A stretch of 64,000 nucleotides of DNA from Alteromonas sp. KUL42 (GTDB lineage Bacteria; Pseudomonadota; Gammaproteobacteria; Enterobacterales; Alteromonadaceae): positions 310,001 through 374,000 of the forward strand of contig NZ_BJKK01000001.1 in the NCBI RefSeq assembly GCF_006538325.1, in the 5' to 3' direction. Position 1 is the first letter of the stretch, and each line of letters opens with the position of its first letter. A program made the translations under genes and the position numbers. The notes under the pieces are model-generated. The model saw only the letters and a list, made by a program, of their open reading frames with translations, was not told the origin of the DNA and did not search any database. Positions 36,226 through 45,116 of this stretch are shown here, in pieces.

Positions 36226-37761
36226 TTAGAAACTGATGGTTTCTACTTTAATGTTTTTTGACTGCGCTTGCTGCATGAAGTCTTTTATCATTTCCTTCAC
36301 ATCAAAAGCGACGGATTTTGTGTTGGAAAAATCCAGTACTACTTTTGAATCGCTTGGAATTGAATTTAACTTCTTCAAGATACGCGGCTTGTTGAAGAAA
36401 GATACATCCTCTGCAAGGGTAATGTGATGCGTAGTTGCACCTTCTTCGTCGCACACCATCTCTTGGAACTGATAGTCGTTGCTGAAGCTACTTTTCAAGG
36501 TAAAGAATACACTTATGCCTAATCCAGCAAATACACCAGTGAGAAGATCTGTAAATATCATCACTACAATGGTTGTAATGAACGGTAGGAACTGCTCCCA
36601 GCCATTTTGGTACATTACTTTGAACATAGCAGGTTTAGTCAACTTATAGCCAACCACAATTAGAATGGCTGCCAATGATGCAAGCGGGATCATGTTCAAT
36701 AAGAACGAGATACTAAGCACAGCAATAAGCAAAAACAAACCGTGAAGAATGGCAGACACTTTTGTTTTGCCACCAAATGCAATATTCGCTGAGCTTCTTA
36801 CAATCACTTGCGTAATTGGCAATCCACCGATAAGACCTGAAATGATGTTACCGACACCTTGCGCTTTAAGCTCTTGGTTAGTGGGCGTTACATTCTTTTT
36901 GGGGTCGAGCTTGTCAGTGGCTTCAACACACAGCAACGTCTCAATACTTGCTACAGCAGCTAGCACAACCGCGATGGTAAGCACTTCAACACTGAAGATT
37001 TGTGAAAAATCAGGGAATGCTAATTCTTTGGTGAAGTCGCTAAAGCTACTGATGTTTGGCAGTGACACCAATTGGCTTGGATCCATCGGCGTGCCGCTGC
37101 TAGCTAAAACATAAGCTGCAAGAATACCTAACAGAACTACAACAATTGGGCCTTGTATCAGTTGAAATATTTTATGACGCGGAACAAGAAACTTATCCCA
37201 TACCACTAACAAAACAAGCGATACACTTGAAATAGTAATGGCAACAGGAGACATTAAGGACAGCGCATGCTCTATAGCCGAAAACGTATTTTCTCCGTTT
37301 GCGTGAGAGAAGGCTTCTTCGCCTAAAAAGTCAGCGTGCCACCCAAACAAGTAAGGAATTTGCTTTAAAATTATTAGCAAACCGATACCCGCCAACATCC
37401 CCGTGATCACTGATGTTGGAATGAAGTAAGCAATAAAACCAGCGCGGGCATAGCCCATAATTAATTGAATTACCCCAGACAGTACAACGGCAGCTAAGAA
37501 GACTTCCCAACTACCTAGACTGGCTATAGCGTCAAATACGATGACCGCTAGTCCTGCGGCAGGACCACTAACACCTAAGCGTGACCCACTTAATAAACCG
37601 ACGACTACGCCACCAACGATACCTGCGATAATTCCCGAAAAAAGTGGCGCTCCAGATGCTAGCGCGATCCCAAGGCATAGCGGTAATGCTACGAAAAATA
37701 CCACTATACTTGCAGGTAAATCACTTTTGATTTCACTAAAAGATAAATCAAATTTTCCCAT
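36226..37761 (-). CDS. SulP-family anion (bicarbonate/sulfate) permease
   Basis: 511 residues with about 12 membrane helices: SLPASIVVFFVALPLCLGIALASG start block, GVSGPAAGLAVIV (family: GPtaalsli), and a C-terminal STAS domain ending with VVLDFSNTKSVAFDVKEM. The gene 13 bases upstream is a carbonic anhydrase, which is the known pairing for SulP bicarbonate transporters. Together they would bring in and convert bicarbonate/CO2. The STAS domain is complete. Confidence 0.88.
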   Translation of the reverse strand: MGKFDLSFSEIKSDLPASIVVFFVALPLCLGIALASGAPLFSGIIAGIVGGVVVGLLSGSRLGVSGPAAGLAVIVFDAIASLGSWEVFLAAVVLSGVIQLIMGYARAGFIAYFIPTSVITGMLAGIGLLIILKQIPYLFGWHADFLGEEAFSHANGENTFSAIEHALSLMSPVAITISSVSLVLLVVWDKFLVPRHKIFQLIQGPIVVVLLGILAAYVLASSGTPMDPSQLVSLPNISSFSDFTKELAFPDFSQIFSVEVLTIAVVLAAVASIETLLCVEATDKLDPKKNVTPTNQELKAQGVGNIISGLIGGLPITQVIVRSSANIAFGGKTKVSAILHGLFLLIAVLSISFLLNMIPLASLAAILIVVGYKLTKPAMFKVMYQNGWEQFLPFITTIVVMIFTDLLTGVFAGLGISVFFTLKSSFSNDYQFQEMVCDEEGATTHHITLAEDVSFFNKPRILKKLNSIPSDSKVVLDFSNTKSVAFDVKEMIKDFMQQAQSKNIKVETISF

Positions 37762-37773
37762 AAAAAATCCGTA

Positions 37774-38430
37774 TTATTTGTTTGCAACAAGTTTTGACTG
37801 AGTTTCAGCGTCTTCAATTGGTGTGAATTTACCTATGCTCTCGTCGTAACTTAGTACTTCTGCAGTTTCTATGTTGTAGAACCAACCGTGTAGCTTTACC
37901 TGACCTGTTGCAATTTTGGCTGCTACTGCTGGGTGTGTTTTAAGATGTTGTAATTGCTGAATTACATTTTCTTCAGTAACTAACGCGATATGATCAGTAG
38001 CGTTTAATTCGCTACAGCCACAGCGTTCTTTAACTACTTCGGTGGCAACGCGGCTATGTCCCAGCCACTCTCTAACATGCGGCAAAGAGGTTAGCGCATC
38101 AGGGTTGATTGCACCTTTCATGGCACCGCAGTCTGAATGTCCACATACCACAATGTGACTAACGCCCAATGCCGCTACGGCAAACTCGATTGATGCTGTC
38201 ATGCCACCAGTTTGGTTGCTATGAGGGGGAACAATATTTCCCGCATTACGACAAATGAATAACTCACCCGGTTCTGTTTGCGTAACCAAATTAGGGTCAA
38301 TACGAGAATCAGAGCAGGTGATAAACAATACTTCTGGGCTTTGGCCGTTGGCTAACTTTTCAAATTCAGCTTTTTTGGCAGGAAAAACTTCTTTCTGGAA
38401 CTTAGAAACACCATTAATTACATGATCCAT
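37774..38430 (-). CDS. can: Beta-class carbonic anhydrase
   Basis: 218 residues. Zinc ligands and the Asp-Arg dyad are in FITCSDSRIDP (Cys, Asp, Arg) and VVCGHSDCGAMKG (His, Cys). Converts CO2 to bicarbonate in the cytoplasm. The gene precedes the SulP permease by 12 bases. ATG behind TAGGAGTAATGAG. Length normal for the class. Confidence 0.95.
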   Translation of the reverse strand: MDHVINGVSKFQKEVFPAKKAEFEKLANGQSPEVLFITCSDSRIDPNLVTQTEPGELFICRNAGNIVPPHSNQTGGMTASIEFAVAALGVSHIVVCGHSDCGAMKGAINPDALTSLPHVREWLGHSRVATEVVKERCGCSELNATDHIALVTEENVIQQLQHLKTHPAVAAKIATGQVKLHGWFYNIETAEVLSYDESIGKFTPIEDAETQSKLVANK

Positions 38431-38724
38431 CTCATTACTCCTAAATCTAAAATTCTGTTTTTTAAAATCGTTCTAAAATCATCTTGCCTGATAGTAGTAT
38501 AGATTTATAGTTATCTTGGTGATAGCTTTTGACTATCAATGTAAAAAATATGTATCCTATGTCATGTTTCTGATTTTACTGCGTTAATTAATTGTTAAGT
38601 TCAATTTTTTATTAAAGCTTGAACTTGTTTTTTTGTTATATTGTCGCGTAAAAGGCTGTTTAAAAAAAATACGCATTTTGACTGGAAAAAGACCTGATTG
38701 GTGATGTTTTTGGTTGGAATATGG

Positions 38725-40119
38725 TCAGTTGAAATTGTTTTGATGATAGTCACTCTTAAAATTAGGGTTAAGGTTGAGTGCTTTTTTAAACTCTACTCGA
38801 GATTTTTCTAGTTGACCCATGAGAAAGTGAGCATATGCAAGGCTATCGTATGCTTGGGGGGCTTTAGGGAAAAAGTGATTTAGCATTTTGATGATCTCTA
38901 ACCCGTCTTCATGCTGGCCATTTTTTATTAATGCTAGTCCTGATTCATTAATAGCTTTTCCAATAAATTCACTGTAGCCAGCTGTTTTGTAGCTTGTTTT
39001 AAACTTCGCTTTAAATTCATTGGTGCCAAGGGTTTTGAATTGTTGAAAAACAAAGTGTTTAGCGGGCAATGTAACAGAATTTACTTCCTCGCCTTTGAAA
39101 ATTTGTGCAAGTCGGTTCGATATTCTTTCTGCTACTAATTCATCGCTGTTCGCTAGAACAACAATCGTCAGTTCGTTCTCTACCAAGAGTTCAACAGCTG
39201 CACTGACACCAGTACCGCCTCCGAATGCTGTAATATGGGATGGTTGGTTCCCAAAATAGGCGTTAAAGGCTGGCCCATTTCTTTTTAGCAACTTATTGGA
39301 AAATACAAGGGTTGTATAAAATTTATCTAGCGCGTCAGTTGTCGATTCGATGCCTCCATCGGGGCCAGATACTTCTCGAAATAAAGTCTCTTCCAACGTT
39401 CTATCCATTGTGTAGTGGTATCGCTTCGACTGACATTCATCGAAGTCATTTGTGGACAGTGAGCTAGTGTCATCACCAATCACACTAAATATGCGAGAGT
39501 TAAGCAGTGATGAGAATGATGTTCCTGTGACTTTCTCTAAAATGGCTCCCAGTAGGATGTATCCATAGTTTGAATATCTGTAGTCGCTACCAGGGATGAA
39601 AAGCAAAGGTGAGTCTTTAAGAAGTGCAATCTTCTTAGTTAGCGTGTCAAAAGCTAATGGGTTACTCATATACTCTGGTGTGAAAATATCACCAAAACCA
39701 GCTTGGTGCTTTAGCAAGTGCTCTATGGTAATGCCTTTAACAAGTGAGTCCTTTAAACCTAAGTCAAACGTTGCAATTTGGTCAGTTAAGGCAAGTGTGC
39801 CTTCTTCAACCAACTGTAGCGTGAGTACTGCGGTATAGTGTTTCGCGATAGAGCCAATATTGAAGCGGGTACAGCTACTGTTAGGTTGTGATTTTTCTCT
39901 ATTAGCCCATCCAACGGATGTTTCAAAAATAACTTCGCCTTTGTGAGTGATAAGTACGTTGCCAGAGAACCAATTCAACGTTTCATATTGTTCAATAATG
40001 GCCTCTGTTGATTCTATAAAATGTGAAAACTGGGAAGCATGTTGATCAGTTTCAGCGTTACTGTTTGTTGCTATGGCGGCTGTGAAAACTAACAGTGCGT
40101 ATTTGGCTATCCTAATCAT
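38725..40119 (-). CDS. Serine hydrolase fused to a TPR tail
   Basis: 464 residues with a Sec signal (ends SNA). Catalytic SxxK is IGSIAKHYTAV, second motif YSNYGY, third FGGGTGVSAA. HLLKHQAGF is the usual block. About residues 390-460 form two TPR-like helices (SGLALIKNGQHEDGLEII, AYDSLAYAHFLMGQLEKS). This combination is seen in some esterase/peptidase homologues. Independent unit; the gap on its 3' side (to 38.46 kb) shows nothing. Confidence 0.83.
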   Translation of the reverse strand: MIRIAKYALLVFTAAIATNSNAETDQHASQFSHFIESTEAIIEQYETLNWFSGNVLITHKGEVIFETSVGWANREKSQPNSSCTRFNIGSIAKHYTAVLTLQLVEEGTLALTDQIATFDLGLKDSLVKGITIEHLLKHQAGFGDIFTPEYMSNPLAFDTLTKKIALLKDSPLLFIPGSDYRYSNYGYILLGAILEKVTGTSFSSLLNSRIFSVIGDDTSSLSTNDFDECQSKRYHYTMDRTLEETLFREVSGPDGGIESTTDALDKFYTTLVFSNKLLKRNGPAFNAYFGNQPSHITAFGGGTGVSAAVELLVENELTIVVLANSDELVAERISNRLAQIFKGEEVNSVTLPAKHFVFQQFKTLGTNEFKAKFKTSYKTAGYSEFIGKAINESGLALIKNGQHEDGLEIIKMLNHFFPKAPQAYDSLAYAHFLMGQLEKSRVEFKKALNLNPNFKSDYHQNNFN

Positions 40120-40265
40120 TCTTTTTCCAATCTAGATGTTTAGTTAGATATTCTCAGTGCTACGTTGAACAGCACAACCTACACAAAAGCAACGTTAAAT
40201 GTACCTTTGTCACTTTGTAACTTAGCACTATTTTTTACTTTTGTTCCAACACTCTAACAAAGCGA

Positions 40266-40366
40266 CCGACAGATAACTGTGCACAGCGTATAATTTTTAT
40301 TGCAGAACGTGCTACTTGAGCGCTGCATAATTTGAACGATGAGTATTAATTTGTATACGCTGTGCA
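40266..40366 (+). promoter_or_regulatory. Promoter and 13-bp inverted repeat before the nmrA operon
   Basis: CCGACA, 17 bases, TATAAT (-10 at 40289-40294) form a good promoter. The -10 lies inside TGCACAGCGTATA (40280-40292), whose exact reverse complement TATACGCTGTGCA lies 61 bases downstream (40354-40366). AGCGCTGCAYAATT also occurs twice, near 40320 and 40397. The inverted pair could be a looping operator for the AraC protein of this operon. Confidence 0.5.
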
Positions 40367-40427
40367 TATTGTTAGCTTGCGTACTCTACTACTTTAAGCG
40401 CTGCACAATTAAAGGAGTAGCTCTAGC

Positions 40428-41249
40428 ATGACACTTAGTTCAAAATCGTATTTAGTGATTGGTTCAACAGGAAAAACAGGTAGACGCGTTTACAGCAAAC
40501 TCAAAGCGTTAGGATTGAATGTAAAAGGTGCAACTAGAAATGGAGAAGTGCACTTTAACTGGCAATCTCCAGAAACCTGGTCTGCTTCACTTATCGGAGT
40601 AGATGCACTTTATCTGACATACTATCCTGATCTCGCCATACCTCGAGCGCCCGATGACATAGCTAAGTTTTGCGCACTAGCAAAAATTAAAGGGGTTGAG
40701 CACATCACTTTACTGTCTGGTAGAGGGGAGCCAGCCGCTCAAATTTGTGAGGAAATTGTTCAAACATCAGGGCTTAATTACACAATTGTACGAGCAAGCT
40801 GGTTTAATCAAAACTTTTCTGAGGGGATGTTCGGTGATTTCATAAAAAGGGGGACTATCGCTTTGCCCGTAGGTGGGGTTACAGAGCCCTTTATTGACGT
40901 GGACGATATTTGCGACGTTGTCGTGGCTTCATTAACTAATGACAAGCACAATGGTCAAATGTACGAAGTGACGGGACCTGAGTTGCTTAGCTTTTCTCAA
41001 CTAGCCGAAACCTTTTCTCAAGTTCTTGAAAGGGCTATCTCATTTAAGCAAATTACACCTTCAGAGTTCGTACAAAGCTTGCAGGCTAACCATGTAGACA
41101 CAGATGCAATTGCTATGTTGTCATACTTGTTTACTGAGGTTTTAGATGGGCGAAATGCATTTGTCGCTGATGGTGTTCATCGGGCTCTAGGCCGACCACC
41201 AAAAACGTTTCACGCTTTTGTAACTGCAAACCGATCAGTATTTAGGTAA
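40428..41249 (+). CDS. NmrA-like NAD(P)-binding protein
   Basis: 273 residues. The nucleotide loop is VIGSTGKTGRRV; NmrA/atypical-SDR marks include VRASWFNQNFSEG and VGGVTEPFIDVDDICDVV. Homologues reduce quinones or sense NADP. A GTAG-type ribosome binding site (AAAGGAGTAG) precedes the ATG. First gene of a likely three-gene operon with a DUF1772 membrane protein and an AraC regulator. Confidence 0.85.
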   Translation: MTLSSKSYLVIGSTGKTGRRVYSKLKALGLNVKGATRNGEVHFNWQSPETWSASLIGVDALYLTYYPDLAIPRAPDDIAKFCALAKIKGVEHITLLSGRGEPAAQICEEIVQTSGLNYTIVRASWFNQNFSEGMFGDFIKRGTIALPVGGVTEPFIDVDDICDVVVASLTNDKHNGQMYEVTGPELLSFSQLAETFSQVLERAISFKQITPSEFVQSLQANHVDTDAIAMLSYLFTEVLDGRNAFVADGVHRALGRPPKTFHAFVTANRSVFR

Positions 41250-41253
41250 CGCT

Positions 41254-41694
41254 ATGATTACGGGAATAAGTATCATGGAGATTGTAGAGTCGCTATTAGA
41301 GTTGTCTATGATAGTGATGGTAGGTCTTTACTTCATCTTTAGTAACACAATAATGCGAACGCTTGCTAATCGAAGTGATGGAGCTTGCGTTATGAATGAT
41401 ATCAACAAAGATATTTTGAATCCCGTCTTCCTAGGGGTCTTTGTTCTGTCTGGTGTAGCGGGGTTGTATTTTCTTTTATTTGAATCTAATGCAAAGTCCG
41501 TAGCAGGAGGGATTTTTTTCATTGGAACCACTCTGGTAACAGTAACTAGGAATGTCCCGTTAAATAATCAACTTAGAGATTCGTCGGGGGATAAGATCAC
41601 ACAAGTATGGCGAAACTATCTCGATAAATGGGTATTTTGGAATTACGTGCGATCGGCAAGTGCAATAATCGCAGGCTTTTTGTTGGCGCTCTAG
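41254..41694 (+). CDS. DUF1772-like membrane protein
   Basis: 146 residues with about four membrane helices. The motifs GLYFIFSNTIMRTL, TRNVPLNNQLRD and WRNYLDKWVFWNYVRS are typical of DUF1772 (anthrone-oxygenase-like) proteins. Starts 4 bases after the NmrA stop, so the two are coupled. Function unknown; it is often next to NmrA or SDR genes. Confidence 0.72.
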   Translation: MITGISIMEIVESLLELSMIVMVGLYFIFSNTIMRTLANRSDGACVMNDINKDILNPVFLGVFVLSGVAGLYFLLFESNAKSVAGGIFFIGTTLVTVTRNVPLNNQLRDSSGDKITQVWRNYLDKWVFWNYVRSASAIIAGFLLAL

Positions 41695-41781
41695 TGCGAT
41701 ACTCGTCACTCTTAGGTTACATTGGGTTACATCAACTGTTTCGCAAATAGAAAGCGGATATATTATTCTAACTGAGTATGC

Positions 41782-42783
41782 ATGTACGCATTAAACGGAG
41801 TGACCGTGGAATTTGACTTTAAAAGAAGATTAAACACGCCAATTCACGATGAGCCCATCGGTAAATTACTTGAAAGCCTGCATATGGAAAGCGTTTTTTT
41901 TACTCAGTCTTCTTTGACTTCACCTTGGGCTATAAGTATGCCACCAATTCACAATTGCATGATGTTCCACTTGGTATTATGTGGAGAAGCTGAGTTTTGT
42001 GAAGGCGCGTTTAATGAAAAACTCGGGCCGGGTGATTTCATTCTTTTTCCCAAAGGAGAAGGACATACATTAGGTGATGGTATTTGCCGAGCTTATACAC
42101 CTCTGAGTGACTTACCTATAAAAGCCGTAACTGACCGTTTTGAAACGCTAACCTATGGCGGATTGGGAGAGAGAACGCAAATGATATGTGGGGTAATGCT
42201 ATTTCAACATCCCCTTGCCATTAAATTGCTAGGTATTCTTCCCACTCACATTGTTATAAAGAACGAAGAGAAAGCGGCATCGAATGTAGTGACTAAACTG
42301 AGCCATCTACTTGAAATTGAAACCAGTGAACTTGATGTCGGTGCTGAAGCAGTTATTGCGCGATTAGCGGATATTTTAGTGGTTACCGCAATGCGCCAGT
42401 ATTTGTCTAAATTAAGTGAAGACGAAACGGGCTGGCTAGGCGCATTAGAGGATGATCGAATTGGAAAGGCATTAACGATAATTCACGACAACCCAGAACA
42501 TCATTGGGGTTTAGAGGAATTAGCGCGCAATGTGGGAATGTCTAGAACCAGTTTTGCGCAGCAGTTCAAGCGATTGGTAGGTAATACCCCAATGGAGTAT
42601 TTAACCGAATGGCGAATGTCATTGGCTTATTCAAAACTGCAATTGACGAAAGATACTATGTTGACCATTGCGTTAGACATAGGTTATCAATCTGAAGCGG
42701 CTTTTTCTCGCGCCTTTAAAAAAGTTATGGGCAAAACTCCAAACGAAATAAGAAAAGCCTATCAAGCTCAGGTTAACCATTAA
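41782..42783 (+). CDS. AraC-family regulator
   Basis: 333 residues. N-terminal cupin-like sensing half (VFFTQSSLTSPWAISMPP..., CMMFHLVLCGEAEF, PGDFILFPKGEGHTL) and C-terminal double helix-turn-helix (ELARNVGMSRTSFAQQFKR, IALDIGYQSEAAFSRAFKK). The cupin half resembles the AraC_binding/cupin_6 group that often controls a neighbouring reductase. It is likely to regulate the operon it closes. Confidence 0.88.
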   Translation: MYALNGVTVEFDFKRRLNTPIHDEPIGKLLESLHMESVFFTQSSLTSPWAISMPPIHNCMMFHLVLCGEAEFCEGAFNEKLGPGDFILFPKGEGHTLGDGICRAYTPLSDLPIKAVTDRFETLTYGGLGERTQMICGVMLFQHPLAIKLLGILPTHIVIKNEEKAASNVVTKLSHLLEIETSELDVGAEAVIARLADILVVTAMRQYLSKLSEDETGWLGALEDDRIGKALTIIHDNPEHHWGLEELARNVGMSRTSFAQQFKRLVGNTPMEYLTEWRMSLAYSKLQLTKDTMLTIALDIGYQSEAAFSRAFKKVMGKTPNEIRKAYQAQVNH

Positions 42784-42824
42784 TACCTAAAACAGGCCAA
42801 TTACGTTAATTAACAGGAAATACC

Positions 42825-43637
42825 TTGCTAAGTATATCGCTAGGACCTTTCTCGATTCCTACATCGACAGCATTATCTATACTCTTTATCATAATATTTC
42901 TAAGTACTGCATCTATACTTGGCAAAGCACAGCATGACCACAAGCGGGTTACCGACAGTGTATTTAATGCCGTCATTATCGGCTTCATAACTGCGCGTTT
43001 GGTTTTTGTTATATCATTTTGGGAAATATACCAACAAAGTTGGTTGTCAATTATTGATATTAGAGATGGCGGATTTAAAAATAGCGTAGGCTGGATTACG
43101 GGGATCGCGGTTTTAGTTGTTTCAAACCAAGGGCAGCGGTCCTTAATGAAGCACTATATAAAAGCGAGTTTATTGGCCTTGGTTGTCGTTCTGCCTCTTT
43201 ACGTTGCAAATGTCGTATCAACGCAAAACAAGAACTATTCTGATATTGTTATTACGGGTATCAATGATAAACAGGTGGAATTGGGTGAGTTTAAAGGTCG
43301 GCCGCTTGTTATTAATATCTGGGCTTCGTGGTGCCCGCCGTGTAGACGAGAAATGCCGGTGCTTGAGGCTGCTCAAAATGAAAGTCGTCATATTCAATTT
43401 GTATTCTTAAATCAGCAAGAAGCGCCAAGCCGAGTTCAACAGTTTTTATCAAAAAATACACTGCATTTAGATAATGTCTTCTTTGATTTTACGGGAGAAG
43501 CTAGCGCGCGTTTAGGTGCATTTGGACTGCCTACAACGCTATTTTTTGATGCCAATGGAAAGTTAATCGCAACTCATATTGGTGAATTATCAAGTGCCAG
43601 CTTAGCCTATTACCTTGAGCACACAGATTTAAAATAA
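42825..43637 (+). CDS. Thioredoxin-like protein with N-terminal membrane domain
   Basis: 270 residues. TTG start with AGGA 7 bases upstream; no ATG fits. Residues 1-125 hold about four membrane helices with the look of an Lgt/DsbD-like scaffold. Residues 140-270 are a TlpA/ResA-type thioredoxin domain with WASWCPPCRREMP and a cis-proline in GLPTTLFF. The active site faces the periplasm. A disulfide reductant role is likely. It overlaps the convergent response regulator by 9 bases. Confidence 0.85.
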   Translation: MLSISLGPFSIPTSTALSILFIIIFLSTASILGKAQHDHKRVTDSVFNAVIIGFITARLVFVISFWEIYQQSWLSIIDIRDGGFKNSVGWITGIAVLVVSNQGQRSLMKHYIKASLLALVVVLPLYVANVVSTQNKNYSDIVITGINDKQVELGEFKGRPLVINIWASWCPPCRREMPVLEAAQNESRHIQFVFLNQQEAPSRVQQFLSKNTLHLDNVFFDFTGEASARLGAFGLPTTLFFDANGKLIATHIGELSSASLAYYLEHTDLK

Positions 43638-44786
43638 CTCCACAGTGTTTAACTCTTCCTCTGGAAGGTCATCATCGTTTTCAAGCAGCTGTTGAAGTTT
43701 GGCTATCACTTTTTCTAGTTCTTGTGAGTTACTATTTTCCTCTATCACTTCATACGTAAAGTCGGTACTTTCTTTAAATATGGCTAGTAGCTCAGCCTCT
43801 TGGGTTTCTGTTAAGTCATATTCAAAAATCTTATTTTCAACCGCATTGATAACATCTGTCATGGTGTCAACAATCGCTTTCATGGTTATCTTGTTTCGAA
43901 GCTTTGCGTTTTCCTGCGTCGCTTGAAGTGAAGAAATTAGCAGCTTCACCTCTTGCTCTTGTGAGAATAGCTTTATACGTGAACCTACCGCTTCTAGCAT
44001 TATAGCTAGATGATCACGCAAACGCCCTGCGAAGGCTTTATCATCGGGCATGTTCTTCACTATTAAAGTGAAATGAGGATAATTTAAAAACAGTCGATTA
44101 TTTTGCGTGAAAATACGCTCTGAACTACTTAAACGGCGAAGCAATTCTAATTCTAACGGCGGTAATGTACCTCCCGTACTTTCTACTGTACTAAATTCAT
44201 GGTCGTCAATAGTAAAACTAGATCGTACCGACGCGCTTAAACCGAAATCAGAAGCAGCTTTAACGATTAACTTACACAATTTTTCAACTGAGCTCGCCGC
44301 ATTGGCCGCTCGTAAGAAATTAACAAGGATACTTTGTTCAGAGAGTTCAGTGATAATGCCCTTAATGGCTTCATCTTGCTTTGAGGATGCGTGCTTTTGC
44401 TTCCTCTCTTCACGCACTCTGTAAATGGCTTTCAGCGCTTTTACTTGCAATTCCTGAATGGCAACTGGCTTGACCAAAAAGTCACTGGCGCCTACTTCGA
44501 AACCTTTAATGCGGTCATCTAAGTTATTGTTAGAACTATAGAAAATTATTTCTGTTTCGGTATCTGAAAACAACTCTCTCAGCCTTTTACAGACTTCAAA
44601 ACCATTGATTTCAGGCATCATCAAATCTAGGATGACTAAAAAAGGAGGCGATTCAAGGTTCTCTGCATATTGAAGTGCTTCAAGGGGAGATGAAAACAAA
44701 ATCGGATTAACGTTTTCAAGTGCGTGTGCAATTGTCGCCAAGGAAATCTCGCTATCATCAACCACCATCACATCGTAATTACTCAC
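43629..44786 (-). CDS. Response regulator with long helical output domain
   Basis: 385 residues. Receiver 1-120 (VVDDSEISL, DLMMPEINGFEV, KPVAIQEL). Then a coiled linker and an all-helical domain (LLVNFLRAANAASSVEKL..., FTLIVKNMPDDKAF...) without DNA-binding or enzyme motifs. It ends in an acidic tail NTVELF. The same layout recurs in the response regulator at 55.8-57.0 kb, whose tail is NDIELF. The output is unknown; a protein-binding role in the chemosensory or kinase network is inferred. Confidence 0.8.
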   Translation of the reverse strand: MSNYDVMVVDDSEISLATIAHALENVNPILFSSPLEALQYAENLESPPFLVILDLMMPEINGFEVCKRLRELFSDTETEIIFYSSNNNLDDRIKGFEVGASDFLVKPVAIQELQVKALKAIYRVREERKQKHASSKQDEAIKGIITELSEQSILVNFLRAANAASSVEKLCKLIVKAASDFGLSASVRSSFTIDDHEFSTVESTGGTLPPLELELLRRLSSSERIFTQNNRLFLNYPHFTLIVKNMPDDKAFAGRLRDHLAIMLEAVGSRIKLFSQEQEVKLLISSLQATQENAKLRNKITMKAIVDTMTDVINAVENKIFEYDLTETQEAELLAIFKESTDFTYEVIEENSNSQELEKVIAKLQQLLENDDDLPEEELNTVELF

Positions 44787-45116
44787 AAGACCCCCAGTTG
44801 TTCCTTTATTTACCAGCGTAAAACTGCAGCTTGTTTTTACAGTTTAGCCTATTATTTGCCTTTTGACTTAAACAGTTTCTTTGAAACAAAAAGAGACTCA
44901 TTCTCTTTTGAAGGTTAAAAATAATTAATGTAATAATGGCTTAAAGTGGATGAATCTTCAATTAGACTTTTTGGTGTTTTTTGTAATAGTTTCGTATGAT
45001 TTTTAGATATGCTTTAAGGTCGAATTAAAGCTAGGCTTTTAGTTGTGATACGCTATCCAAGACAACTTTACTGGGGTCAATATTAAATATCACTATTACA
45101 ACGTTTGGATATACTT
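44787..45116. other. Gap between response regulator and kinase
   Basis: 330 bases, AT-rich. It should contain the promoter of the minus-strand regulator. No other element recognised. Confidence 0.4.
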
